Part shown: positions 1 through 8,313 of the stretch, in pieces
Layout of the letters: each line of letters opens with the position of its first letter
How positions within the stretch are numbered: the stretch's first letter is position 1
Source of the DNA: FEN-1219 sp963713355
GTDB lineage: Bacteria > Pseudomonadota > Gammaproteobacteria > Steroidobacterales > Rariloculaceae
Reading direction: 5' to 3'
DNA: 64,000 nucleotides
Assembly (NCBI GenBank): GCA_963713355.1
Contig: CAVQLK010000006.1
Coordinates: 1,178,001 to 1,242,000 of the forward strand
Made by a program: the position numbers and the translations under genes
Notes under the pieces: generated by a model
Told to the model about the DNA's origin: nothing
The model's input: the letters and a program-made list of their open reading frames with translations, nothing else
Database searches by the model: none

Positions 1-1
1 G

Positions 2-1261
2 AAGGTCGTGCCGCGCGGTGCCGGCACGTCGTTGTCGGGCGGCGCGATTCCGGCCGCGGACGCCATCGTCGTCGGCTTAGGCAAGTTCAACCGGATCCTC
101 GATATCGACTACGAGAACCGGTGCGTCGTGGCGCAGAGCGGCGTGACGAATCTCGCGATCAGTCACGCGGTTGCAGAAGAGGGGTTCTACTATGCGCCGG
201 ACCCGTCGAGCCAGATCGCGTGCACGATCGGCGGCAACGTCGCCGAGAACTCCGGCGGCGTGCATTGCCTGAAGTACGGCCTGACGACGAACAACGTCCT
301 CGGGCTCGAGCTCGTGACGCCGCAAGGCGAGGTCATGCGGCTCGGCGGCAAGCATCTCGACAGCGGTCACTACGATCTGCTGGGTCTTACCGTCGGCTCC
401 GAAGGCCTGATCGGCGTCGTCACCGAGGTCACCGTGCGCATCTTGAGGCGCCCCCAAACGGCTCGAGCGCTCTTGATCGGCTTCGACGCGGTCGAATCGG
501 CCGGCGCCTGCGTCGCGGCGATTATTGGTGATGGCATCATTCCGGCGGGCATGGAGATGATGGACAAGCCGGCGATCCACGCGGCCGAGGCGTACGTCGG
601 CGTCGGCTATCCGCTCGACGTCGAAGCGCTCTTGATCGTCGAGCTCGACGGGCCCGGCGTCGAGGTCGATTATCTCATCGAGCGCGTGCGCGCGATCGCG
701 GCGCGCAACGCGGCACGCGGCATTCGCATCTCGACGAGCGAGCGCGAGCGGCTCGCGTTCTGGGCCGGGCGCAAGTCCGCGTTTCCGGCCGTCGGTCGCC
801 TGAGCCCCGACTACTACTGCATGGACGGCACGATTCCGCGCCGCGAGCTGCCGCGCGTACTGCGCGCGATGTCGGAAATGCAGCAGCGTTACGGATTGCG
901 CGTCGCGAATGTTTTTCACGCCGGCGACGGCAATCTGCATCCGCTGATCCTCTACGACGCAAACGTGCCCGGCGAGATCGAGCGCGCCGAAGCGTTCGGC
1001 TTCGAGATCCTTCGGCTCTGCGTCGACGTCGGCGGCGTGCTCACGGGCGAGCACGGCGTCGGGCTCGAGAAGCGCGATCTCATGACGTATCAGTTCGACG
1101 CAACGGACTTAGAGGTCCAGCATCGCGTCAAGCACGCGTTCGACCCCGACGTGCGGTTCAATCCGGGCAAGGTCTTTCCGACATTGCGCCGCTGCGCCGA
1201 GCAGGGGCGCGAGCACGTTCACGCGGGCGCGGAGCGCTTCGCGCACTTGCCGCGGTTCTGA
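2..1261 (+). CDS. glcD: Glycolate oxidase subunit GlcD, FAD-linked (5' end outside window)
   Basis: Catalytic flavoprotein subunit of glycolate dehydrogenase, which oxidises glycolate to glyoxylate at the membrane together with GlcE and GlcF. The reading frame is open from base 2, so the true start and roughly the first 60-70 residues lie upstream. The visible part opens with the FAD-binding (PCMH-type) motif PRGAGTSLSGG. The second FAD-binding block reads IGGNVAENSGGVHCLKYG. The C-terminal FAD-oxidase domain has HAGDGNLHPLI and the terminal GGVLTGEHGVGLEK signature. glcE follows after 4 bases, so the two are cotranscribed. Malate synthase G, which would consume the glyoxylate, is encoded about 38 kb further on. 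D-lactate dehydrogenases share this fold, but the adjacent glcE and glcF decide the assignment. Confidence 0.95.
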   Translation, partial: KVVPRGAGTSLSGGAIPAADAIVVGLGKFNRILDIDYENRCVVAQSGVTNLAISHAVAEEGFYYAPDPSSQIACTIGGNVAENSGGVHCLKYGLTTNNVLGLELVTPQGEVMRLGGKHLDSGHYDLLGLTVGSEGLIGVVTEVTVRILRRPQTARALLIGFDAVESAGACVAAIIGDGIIPAGMEMMDKPAIHAAEAYVGVGYPLDVEALLIVELDGPGVEVDYLIERVRAIAARNAARGIRISTSERERLAFWAGRKSAFPAVGRLSPDYYCMDGTIPRRELPRVLRAMSEMQQRYGLRVANVFHAGDGNLHPLILYDANVPGEIERAEAFGFEILRLCVDVGGVLTGEHGVGLEKRDLMTYQFDATDLEVQHRVKHAFDPDVRFNPGKVFPTLRRCAEQGREHVHAGAERFAHLPRF

Positions 1262-1265
1262 GCAC

Positions 1266-2399
1266 ATGAGCGTTGGCGTCGAAAGCCCGCGGCTCAGCCC
1301 GCGCGACGCAGCAGATGTCGCGGTCATCGTCGCCGGCGCGACGCGGCCGCTCGAGCCCGTCGGCGGCGGCTCGAAACGGCAGATCGGCCAGCCCGTCGCC
1401 GCCGATCTGCTCGATCTGCGCGCGCTCGCAGGCATCGTGAGCTACGAGCCGGCCGAGCTCGTGCTCACGGCGCACGCCGCGACGCCGCTCGCGGCGATCG
1501 AAGCGGAGCTTGCGGCGCATGCGCAGCGCCTCGCGTTCGAGCCGCCCGACTTCGGCGCGCTGCTCGGGTTAACCCGGCCGCAGACGATCGGCGGAGTGCT
1601 CGCGGCGAATCTCGCGGGTTCTCGGCGCGTGACGGCCGGAGCCGCGCGCGATCACTTCCTGGGCTTCCGAGCCGTCAACGGCCTAGGCGAGCCGTTCAAA
1701 GCCGGCGGTAAGGTGGTCAAGAACGTCACGGGCTACGACTTGCCGAAGCTGCTCGCGGGCTCGTGGGGCACGCTGGCCGTGCTGACGGAGATCACGATCC
1801 GCGTCGTGCCGGCGCCGGAGCTCGACCGGACGCTCGTCGTCGCAGCCGGCTCCACGGGCGAGTGCCTCGCGTTGCTCCGCGCGGCGCTGCGCTCGCCGCA
1901 CGACGTGTCTGCGGCGGCCGTCGATCCCGCGCGCGGCAGCCTGCTGCGGCTAGAGGGGTTCGCCGCGTCCGTCGAGGCGCGCACGCGCGCGCTCTGCGGC
2001 GAGCTCGGCTGCACGCCGGAAGCCGTGCTCGAAGGCGGCGCGTCGCGCGATTGTTGGCACGCGCTCGCGAGCGCAGCGGCGCTCGCCGCCAGCGCCGTCG
2101 TCTGGCGCATCTCGGTGCCGCCGGCCGACGCGCTGCGCGTGCTCGACCGGCTCGACGCCGAGCGGTATCTCGTCGACTGGGGCGGCGGATTGATCCTCGC
2201 GGCGTTCGACGCCGTCGACGCGAAACGCGTTCGCGGCGCTTTGACGGCGGGCCACGCGACGTTACTGAAGGCGCCGGCCGCCGCGCGTGCGGCGACGCCC
2301 GTGTTCCAGCCGCAAGCGCCGGCCGTAGCGGCTGCCGCCGCGCGCGTCCGCAGCGCCTTCGACCCGCGCGGCATCCTGAATCCCGGCAGAATGGGCTGA
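1266..2399 (+). CDS. glcE: Glycolate oxidase FAD-binding subunit GlcE
   Basis: Second FAD-domain subunit of the glycolate dehydrogenase complex, 377 residues, slightly longer than typical GlcE. It carries a PCMH FAD-binding fold with TIGGVLAANLAGSRR near residue 100. The strongly conserved GlcE block FKAGGKVVKNVTGYDLPKL lies near residues 140-160, followed by GSWGTLAVLTEITI. It lacks the long C-terminal catalytic cap of GlcD, as expected for the accessory subunit. It starts with ATG 4 bases after glcD and ends 10 bases before glcF, so the three form one operon. The alanine-rich C-terminal half is poorly conserved in this family and says little. Confidence 0.94.
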   Translation: MSVGVESPRLSPRDAADVAVIVAGATRPLEPVGGGSKRQIGQPVAADLLDLRALAGIVSYEPAELVLTAHAATPLAAIEAELAAHAQRLAFEPPDFGALLGLTRPQTIGGVLAANLAGSRRVTAGAARDHFLGFRAVNGLGEPFKAGGKVVKNVTGYDLPKLLAGSWGTLAVLTEITIRVVPAPELDRTLVVAAGSTGECLALLRAALRSPHDVSAAAVDPARGSLLRLEGFAASVEARTRALCGELGCTPEAVLEGGASRDCWHALASAAALAASAVVWRISVPPADALRVLDRLDAERYLVDWGGGLILAAFDAVDAKRVRGALTAGHATLLKAPAAARAATPVFQPQAPAVAAAAARVRSAFDPRGILNPGRMG

Positions 2400-2409
2400 A
2401 GGACGCGCC

Positions 2410-3696
2410 GTGCAGACTCGCTTCAACGCCCGCCAGCTCGAGAACCCCATCGTCGCGGCCAGCGAGCCGATCTTGCGCAAGTGCGTGCACTGCGGGTTTT
2501 GCACGGCGACGTGCCCGACGTACGTGCTGCTCGGCGACGAGCTCGACAGCCCGCGCGGCCGCATCTACTTGATCAAGGACATGCTCGAGAACGACCGGCC
2601 CGCGACGAGCGCCGTCGTGCAGCACATCGACCGCTGCCTGAGCTGTCTCGCGTGCATGACGACGTGCCCGTCCGGAGTCCATTACCAACATCTGATCGAC
2701 CATGCGCGTGTGCACGTCGAGCAGACGTACCGGCGGCCGTTCGCGGAACGGTCGCTACGCGCCGCGCTCGCGGCCGTGTTGCCGTATCCGCGCCGCGTAC
2801 GTGCGGCGTTGGCGGCGGCTACGCTGGCTCGGCCGTTCGCACGCCTCTTGCCTGCTCCGTTGCGCGCGATGCTGGAGCTCGCGCCGCGCCGGCGCGCGGG
2901 CGGCCCGAAGCGCGCGAGCGAGGCGAGGGCAGTCGCGTCGCGCAGAAAGCGCGTCGCGCTCGTCACGGGCTGCGTGCAAACCGTCATCGCGCCCGAGATC
3001 AACGCCGCGACAATCCGGCTGCTCGAGCGCTGCGGCGCCGAGGTCGTTCAAGTCGAGGGTTGCTGCGGCGCGCTCGTGCATCATCTTGGCAAAGAGAGGC
3101 GCGCGAGCAAGCTCGGCGCCGCGCTCGTCGAACGGCTGCATGCCGAGCTCGACGGCGGCGGCCTCGACGCGATCGTCGCGAATGCCTCCGGATGCGGAAC
3201 CCACGTCAAGGATTACGGCTACGTCTTCCGCGATGACGCCGGGCTCGCCGCGCGCGCCGCGGCCGTTGCCGCGAAAGCGCGCGACGTGACCGAGGTGCTC
3301 GTCGAGCTCGGTTTGCCGAGTGTCGAGCCTAATGCCGGGCGGCTCACGGTCGCCTACCATTCGGCGTGCTCGATGCAGCACGGCCAGAGGGTCGAGCACC
3401 CGCCGCGTGCGCTGCTCGCCGCCGCCGGATTCGTCGTGAAGGAAATCGCCGAGGGGCATCTCTGCTGCGGCTCGGCCGGCACTTACAATGTCCTGCAGCC
3501 CGAGCTCGCCCAGCGACTGCGCGAGCGCAAGCTCGAGCACATCGGCCATACGCGTGCCGACGTCGTCGCGACGGGCAACGTCGGCTGCATCACGCAGCTC
3601 GCCGCCGGCTCGCCCGTGCCGGTCGTGCACACGGTCGAGTTGCTCGACTGGGCCACAGGTGGACCGGCGCCGTGCGGGCTCGGCGGCGCCGGATGA
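2410..3696 (+). CDS. glcF: Glycolate oxidase iron-sulfur subunit GlcF
   Basis: Electron-transfer subunit that passes electrons from the GlcD/GlcE flavins toward the quinone pool. The start is GTG. Two [4Fe-4S] ferredoxin motifs are intact: C25-x2-C28-x2-C31-x3-C35-P and C76-x2-C79-x2-C82-x3-C86-P. The C-terminal half has the two CCG (heterodisulfide-reductase-like) cysteine domains, seen as VEGCCGALVHHLG and GHLCCGSAGTYN. At 428 residues it is a normal length for GlcF. It is the last gene of the glcDEF run. The next gene is convergent, 148 bases downstream, and no clear hairpin terminator was recognised between them. Confidence 0.95.
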   Translation: MQTRFNARQLENPIVAASEPILRKCVHCGFCTATCPTYVLLGDELDSPRGRIYLIKDMLENDRPATSAVVQHIDRCLSCLACMTTCPSGVHYQHLIDHARVHVEQTYRRPFAERSLRAALAAVLPYPRRVRAALAAATLARPFARLLPAPLRAMLELAPRRRAGGPKRASEARAVASRRKRVALVTGCVQTVIAPEINAATIRLLERCGAEVVQVEGCCGALVHHLGKERRASKLGAALVERLHAELDGGGLDAIVANASGCGTHVKDYGYVFRDDAGLAARAAAVAAKARDVTEVLVELGLPSVEPNAGRLTVAYHSACSMQHGQRVEHPPRALLAAAGFVVKEIAEGHLCCGSAGTYNVLQPELAQRLRERKLEHIGHTRADVVATGNVGCITQLAAGSPVPVVHTVELLDWATGGPAPCGLGGAG

Positions 3697-3844
3697 GCGG
3701 AGCACGCGCTGACCCCAACCCGAGTTGCGTTTCCATGCATCGCAAAGAAGCCGGAGTGACGTGCAGGAGGAGTTCGGGGCGTATCTGAAGTGCGGTCGCC
3801 TCGAGCACGGGTTTCTGCGTGCACGCAGGCAACCGGACCAAAGC

Positions 3845-4501
3845 TCACTGCGTCACGGTCGCTGCGCCGCGCTCTACGTCCACGGCGCGCAGCCCGGCGG
3901 GAAGCGCGAACGGCTCGTCGAATGCGAAGCCGCGCGGCCGCTCCGGCGTGCGCGTATAGAACCGCAGCAGCTCCTGCGCCACGGTTTTGGGCACCGCGAC
4001 GCCGCCGACCGTGGCCGATTCGTAGCGAATCAGCCCCTCGCCGCCGCTAGCTTCGATTTCCCCGGCCGCGATCACCTCGACCGCGCCCGTCAGATACGCA
4101 AGCGGGTCGAACGCGCTGCGCTCGCGCGAGCTCCGCACCGCATCGAGATCGACGATCGCGCTCGCCTGCACGCGGCCGTCGTCGCGAAGCCGTGCCCGAG
4201 GCATCGCGATGCCCGGCGGCAGGAATGCGGGCCCGTCGAGCGCGAGATAGGCGTTGATCTCGCGCTCGGTGAACGTGGTGCGGAGCGGCCGCGCGTCCGC
4301 CGGACGCGGCGTCTCGGCCGCGGCTTCGACGCGCGCGAGCTTCGTGGCCATCGCATCGGCCTCGGCGCGCGTCGGCTCCTGCGCGTGCGCGGTGCCGACA
4401 GCCACTGCGGCAATGACACACACGGCCGCGGATGGAAGCGAGAGACTCATTGGAATCGATGTACCGGCGGCCGCAAGCATCGGGCGAAACGCATTTTTCA
4501 T
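3845..4501 (-). CDS. Small exported protein translationally coupled to tamB
   Basis: Predicted 218-residue secreted protein of unknown function. The start ATG at 4501 overlaps the tamB stop as ATGA, so this start is preferred to the upstream in-frame ATG at 4573. A hydrophobic stretch (about residues 18-40, ending VGTAHAQ) looks like a Sec signal peptide with cleavage after AHA. A second ATG at residue 18 could be the true signal-peptide start. The mature part has no cysteines and no recognised catalytic motif. It contains conserved-looking segments such as TFTEREINAYLAL and FLPPGIAMPRARL. Its position as third gene of a tamA-tamB operon suggests a periplasmic or outer-membrane role connected with the TAM system, but that is inference from context only. 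Confidence 0.7.
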   Translation of the reverse strand: MKNAFRPMLAAAGTSIPMSLSLPSAAVCVIAAVAVGTAHAQEPTRAEADAMATKLARVEAAAETPRPADARPLRTTFTEREINAYLALDGPAFLPPGIAMPRARLRDDGRVQASAIVDLDAVRSSRERSAFDPLAYLTGAVEVIAAGEIEASGGEGLIRYESATVGGVAVPKTVAQELLRFYTRTPERPRGFAFDEPFALPAGLRAVDVERGAATVTQ

Positions 4502-7500
4502 CTCCCGCGCTCGATGTTGTAGATCAGATCGCCGCCGCTCGCTTCCGACGACGACTCGGTCTCGAGCCGCCACCTTTTCGAAAACGCGTAGCGAAGCTTC
4601 ACCGTGTTGACGGGCTCGAACAAGCCGATTCCGTAGCTCACGTACAAACTCGGCGTCAGGTACTTGCCGATGACGAAGGCCGCGTCGGCAGCCGCCTCGT
4701 TAGGGTCGGTCTCGATGCCAAACGAGTCGAGACCGAGGTTCTCGTCGATGCGGTCCGAGACGAAGTTGCCGCCTCTCAAGCCGAGCGCGAGCGCCGCGCT
4801 CGACATCGCCGACGACTCCGATCCAGAGGCGTCGTCGAGCGGGCGGCCGAGCACGAGGTAGGAGAGTTGCTCCTGCTGCGGCATCGGCGGTTCCGAGAAC
4901 AGCGAGAGCTCGGGCTGGGCCAGCCGGCCCCGCACGCGTGCGCCAACGACGATGCCCTCGACCGGCCGGCGCACGGCCCGGATGTCGACACCTGGCTCCG
5001 TGATCGTTCCACCGGCGAACACCACGCGGCCGGTCTCGATCTCGAGCTGTTGGCCGTACGCTCGATAGACGCCTTCGACGATGCGCAGCTCGCCGGTGGC
5101 CACCGTCGGCTCGCCGGCCTTCTCCGTGATCTCGATCCCGCCGCCCAAGCGGCCGGTGAGGCCGTAGCCGTCGATTTGCACGTCGTCGCCGAGCGTGAGG
5201 CGTACGTTCGCGGACATTGGCCGTGCAGCTCGCGTTTCGCTCTCGTCGCCGGGCTCGACGATGACTTGGTCGCCCGACACCGCCACCGCCGACTCGCCCG
5301 TGTCGCGCGGCGTCAGCCGAGCGCTCGGCACCAGCACCGAGCCCGTCAGCTCCACGCCTTGCTGCGTCCATGTCAGATCGAGGTCCGGCGACACGACGAC
5401 CTGGGCATCGGCCGTGGCGACGACTTCGAACGCGTTGCCATCGACCGCGATCCGGCCTTGCGGACCTAGGTCCGTGAAGATGATGCGGCCTTCTCCGGTA
5501 ACCGTGCCTCCGCCGCTACGCGCCTGCGCGTCGACGGTGAGACCGTTTGCGCCGTCGCCCGTGAGCTCGAGCGCGACGTCTTCGAGCTCGACATTGGTTC
5601 CCGGCAAGGTCGCCCTGCCGCCTACGAGCGCAAGCGAACCCGCAAGCTGCGGCTTGCCGACAGTGCCCGCAACGCGGAGGTCGCCCGTCACCGCGCCCCG
5701 CGTGCTTTGCAGTTGCGGGACGAGGTCCGAGACGAAGTCGAGCGTTGCGATGTCGAGCAGCAGATGGCCATCGAGCGCACGCTGCGCGAACGGTGCTCCC
5801 GCGCCTGCCGCGATACGCGCGGTCGCTTCGAGCTCGCCTTGTTCCGCGAACGGCACGCGCAGCGAGCCTTCGATGCGATCGTCTCTCATCGTGACGCGGC
5901 CGTCGGCGGGACCGAACGCGAGCGCAGACGGTTCTACGGTGTCGCCGCCGCGGGCTGCCACGTCGACATCGCCGGAGACGAGCCGGCCAGGCGACGTTTG
6001 CAGCGCGATGTCGAGTTGCGGAGTGCCTGGCCCAACGTGCTGGAACGTGCCTTCGAGGCTCAAATCCCCGTCGAGGCGCGCGGGCGTACCGAGCAACGCG
6101 GCGAAGTAGTCGAGCGCGAGCCGCGAAAGCACGAACTGCGCCTGCTCGCTCTCAGGGCCGCGCGTGCCTTCCACGCAGAGCTCGGCAGCGCCACTCTGCC
6201 AGCAGCTTCGCGCGAGTTCGGATTCGGTCCTCGCCACGCGCCCGTTCGCGGGCTCGCGAAGCGTCCACGGCTCGAGATCCCTGTACGCGAGCGTCGCCTC
6301 ATCGAGCGCGAAGGTCCACGCGAAGCTGCGCGTCCACGGCTCTGCGACGGCGCCGCTCAGCTCGAACTTCCCGTCGCCCACGCTCGTCGTCGTCGACAGT
6401 GCGAGCGCGTGATGGGCGGCGTTGCCATCGCCGGTCAATTGCAATTGCGAAATCGCGACGCCCGCCACTTCCGCCGCGGACACGTCCAGCGCGAACGTCG
6501 AATGAGATTGTCCGGAGACGTCGACGTCGGCGTCGAGCTCGAGATCGCCCACTTCGAAGCGCATGAAGTGGAGCGCTTCTCCACTGGCCTCGACTTCGAC
6601 CCGCGGCCGCTCGCGCGGACCGCGCAGCTCGCCACTTGCCGAAAGCGCTCCCTCGAGCTGCGGCCACACTTCGCTCAAGCTCGGGCTCTGCACCTCCCAT
6701 TCAAGCGCGAGCTCGCGGCCAGCCGTGCCGCGCGCACTCGCGTTCGTCGATCCCGATCGCAGCGTGAACGCGTCGATTCGCAACGTGTCGGCCGCGAAAC
6801 CGCCGCGAGCACCCAGCTCGATCGGGCGATTACGCAGCTGGCCCTCGGCCGTAAGCTCGTGCAGCGCGACGGTTAAGTTTTCGCCTTCCACCGAGGCGTC
6901 GGCTCGCACTCGCGCCGCGACCTGTCCCGGCCATCCGCGGAGGATCAGGCCGGGATCGAGATCGGTCGCCGTTGCCTCGATTGCAGCCGATAGGATCGGC
7001 GCCCAGCGCGCGTTCAGGCGCCCCGCGATGCGGCCACGGAGCGCTTCAACGTCGACGCGGCCGAGGCTCAGCGCTTCCGCGTTGCCCGTGCCGCTCGCGC
7101 TGACTTTGCCAATGGTGCCGTCGGCGAGCGCAAGGTTGCCGTCGAGCGCGACGGCGTAGTCGCGCAGCGTGCCGCGCAGCTCGAGCGCTCCCGAGTCGCT
7201 CGCAACCTGCGGCGCGCCGCGCAACGGCCACTGAAGCTCCGTCCACGTCGCCTCGAGCTCGAGCACGGGTTGCTCGGCGCCGAGCGCCACGCGGCCCGAG
7301 GCGTGGACCGCGGCGCGCGATCCTGAGTCGACGAGCTCGAGCGCGCGAATCTCGGCGGCGTCGCCAGCATAGCGGCCCGAGATGTCGGCTGCGACGCCGT
7401 CGGCTTCGCCGCCCGTGAGCTCCACGCGCCCCGTTAGATCGAGCGCGTCGAGCGTGCCCCGAAGAGCGAGTGTGGAGCGAACCGTCTCCGCGGGCGCCCT

Positions 7501-8313
7501 GTCGATACCGAACGCCAGCGGCTGCAGAGTGAGCGCAACCGCGCCGTCGAATCGCAGCGCCGTCAGAGGCTCTTCGACGCGCAGATCGACACGCGCGTCG
7601 TACGGCGCATCGACGCGCTGCTCGATCGCGAGCGCCGAGAGATCACCGGACAATCGCGTGCTGCCGTGCGCCTCCGGATACTTGCCGGGCCGCACCGTCC
7701 AATCGAGCCGACCGTTCGTGGCATACGCGCCGCGCGGCACGACGTTGATCTCGCCCGTCACGTCGAAGAATGCGCCACTCACAGCGAGCTCGCGGACCTC
7801 GAGCCGGTCCGCGCCGACACTACCCGCAAAGCTCGTGCGCTCGATCGACAACGGTTCCGCGTTCCGATTCGCGCGGAAGCGAAGCGCGTCCACGGACGCG
7901 CTGCCGACGCGAACGCCCACGGGCAACTCGATGGACTCGGGCAACCGGAACGGCGCGCTCGGCTGCTCCGCGGGAAGCCGGACGATGTCCACGCCGCTGA
8001 GGTCGAGCTGCTCGACGTCGACCACGCGATCGAGCAGCGCCCCCGGATTCCAGCGCAGCTCGAGACGCTCGACGCGAACCTCGAGCGTTGCGGTCTGCAC
8101 CACAACCCCACCGAGCGCGAGCGGCCCGAAGAGCCGGCCCTCCACAGTTGCGATCGAGACGCCGGCCGGCAATCGCGGCGCCACGCGCTGCCAGACGAAC
8201 TGCAAGCCGGTCTCCGAGCGTATGGCCCAGAACAGCGTGCCGGCCGCGACGAGCAGCGCCGCGAGCGCGATCGCGCCGAACGCCAGCGCGGCCCTCCGCA
8301 GCACGCGCTTCAT
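4498..8313 (-). CDS. tamB: Translocation and assembly module subunit TamB (DUF490 family)
   Basis: Very large inner-membrane-anchored periplasmic protein that spans the envelope as a beta-helical, AsmA-like hydrophobic groove. It works with TamA in outer-membrane protein assembly and phospholipid transport. The protein has 1271 residues. The start chosen is ATG at 8313, which overlaps the tamA stop as ATGA and gives an N-terminus MKRVLRRAALAFGAIAL with one membrane anchor. The open frame continues upstream to 8451 but only inside tamA. The centre is repetitive beta-strand sequence. The C-terminal DUF490 region is evident from PQQEQLSYLVLGRPLD and LFEPVNTVKLRYAFSKRW near the end. Gene order tamA-tamB with 4-base overlaps is standard for proteobacteria. 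Confidence 0.93.
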   Translation of the reverse strand: MKRVLRRAALAFGAIALAALLVAAGTLFWAIRSETGLQFVWQRVAPRLPAGVSIATVEGRLFGPLALGGVVVQTATLEVRVERLELRWNPGALLDRVVDVEQLDLSGVDIVRLPAEQPSAPFRLPESIELPVGVRVGSASVDALRFRANRNAEPLSIERTSFAGSVGADRLEVRELAVSGAFFDVTGEINVVPRGAYATNGRLDWTVRPGKYPEAHGSTRLSGDLSALAIEQRVDAPYDARVDLRVEEPLTALRFDGAVALTLQPLAFGIDRAPAETVRSTLALRGTLDALDLTGRVELTGGEADGVAADISGRYAGDAAEIRALELVDSGSRAAVHASGRVALGAEQPVLELEATWTELQWPLRGAPQVASDSGALELRGTLRDYAVALDGNLALADGTIGKVSASGTGNAEALSLGRVDVEALRGRIAGRLNARWAPILSAAIEATATDLDPGLILRGWPGQVAARVRADASVEGENLTVALHELTAEGQLRNRPIELGARGGFAADTLRIDAFTLRSGSTNASARGTAGRELALEWEVQSPSLSEVWPQLEGALSASGELRGPRERPRVEVEASGEALHFMRFEVGDLELDADVDVSGQSHSTFALDVSAAEVAGVAISQLQLTGDGNAAHHALALSTTTSVGDGKFELSGAVAEPWTRSFAWTFALDEATLAYRDLEPWTLREPANGRVARTESELARSCWQSGAAELCVEGTRGPESEQAQFVLSRLALDYFAALLGTPARLDGDLSLEGTFQHVGPGTPQLDIALQTSPGRLVSGDVDVAARGGDTVEPSALAFGPADGRVTMRDDRIEGSLRVPFAEQGELEATARIAAGAGAPFAQRALDGHLLLDIATLDFVSDLVPQLQSTRGAVTGDLRVAGTVGKPQLAGSLALVGGRATLPGTNVELEDVALELTGDGANGLTVDAQARSGGGTVTGEGRIIFTDLGPQGRIAVDGNAFEVVATADAQVVVSPDLDLTWTQQGVELTGSVLVPSARLTPRDTGESAVAVSGDQVIVEPGDESETRAARPMSANVRLTLGDDVQIDGYGLTGRLGGGIEITEKAGEPTVATGELRIVEGVYRAYGQQLEIETGRVVFAGGTITEPGVDIRAVRRPVEGIVVGARVRGRLAQPELSLFSEPPMPQQEQLSYLVLGRPLDDASGSESSAMSSAALALGLRGGNFVSDRIDENLGLDSFGIETDPNEAAADAAFVIGKYLTPSLYVSYGIGLFEPVNTVKLRYAFSKRWRLETESSSEASGGDLIYNIERGR

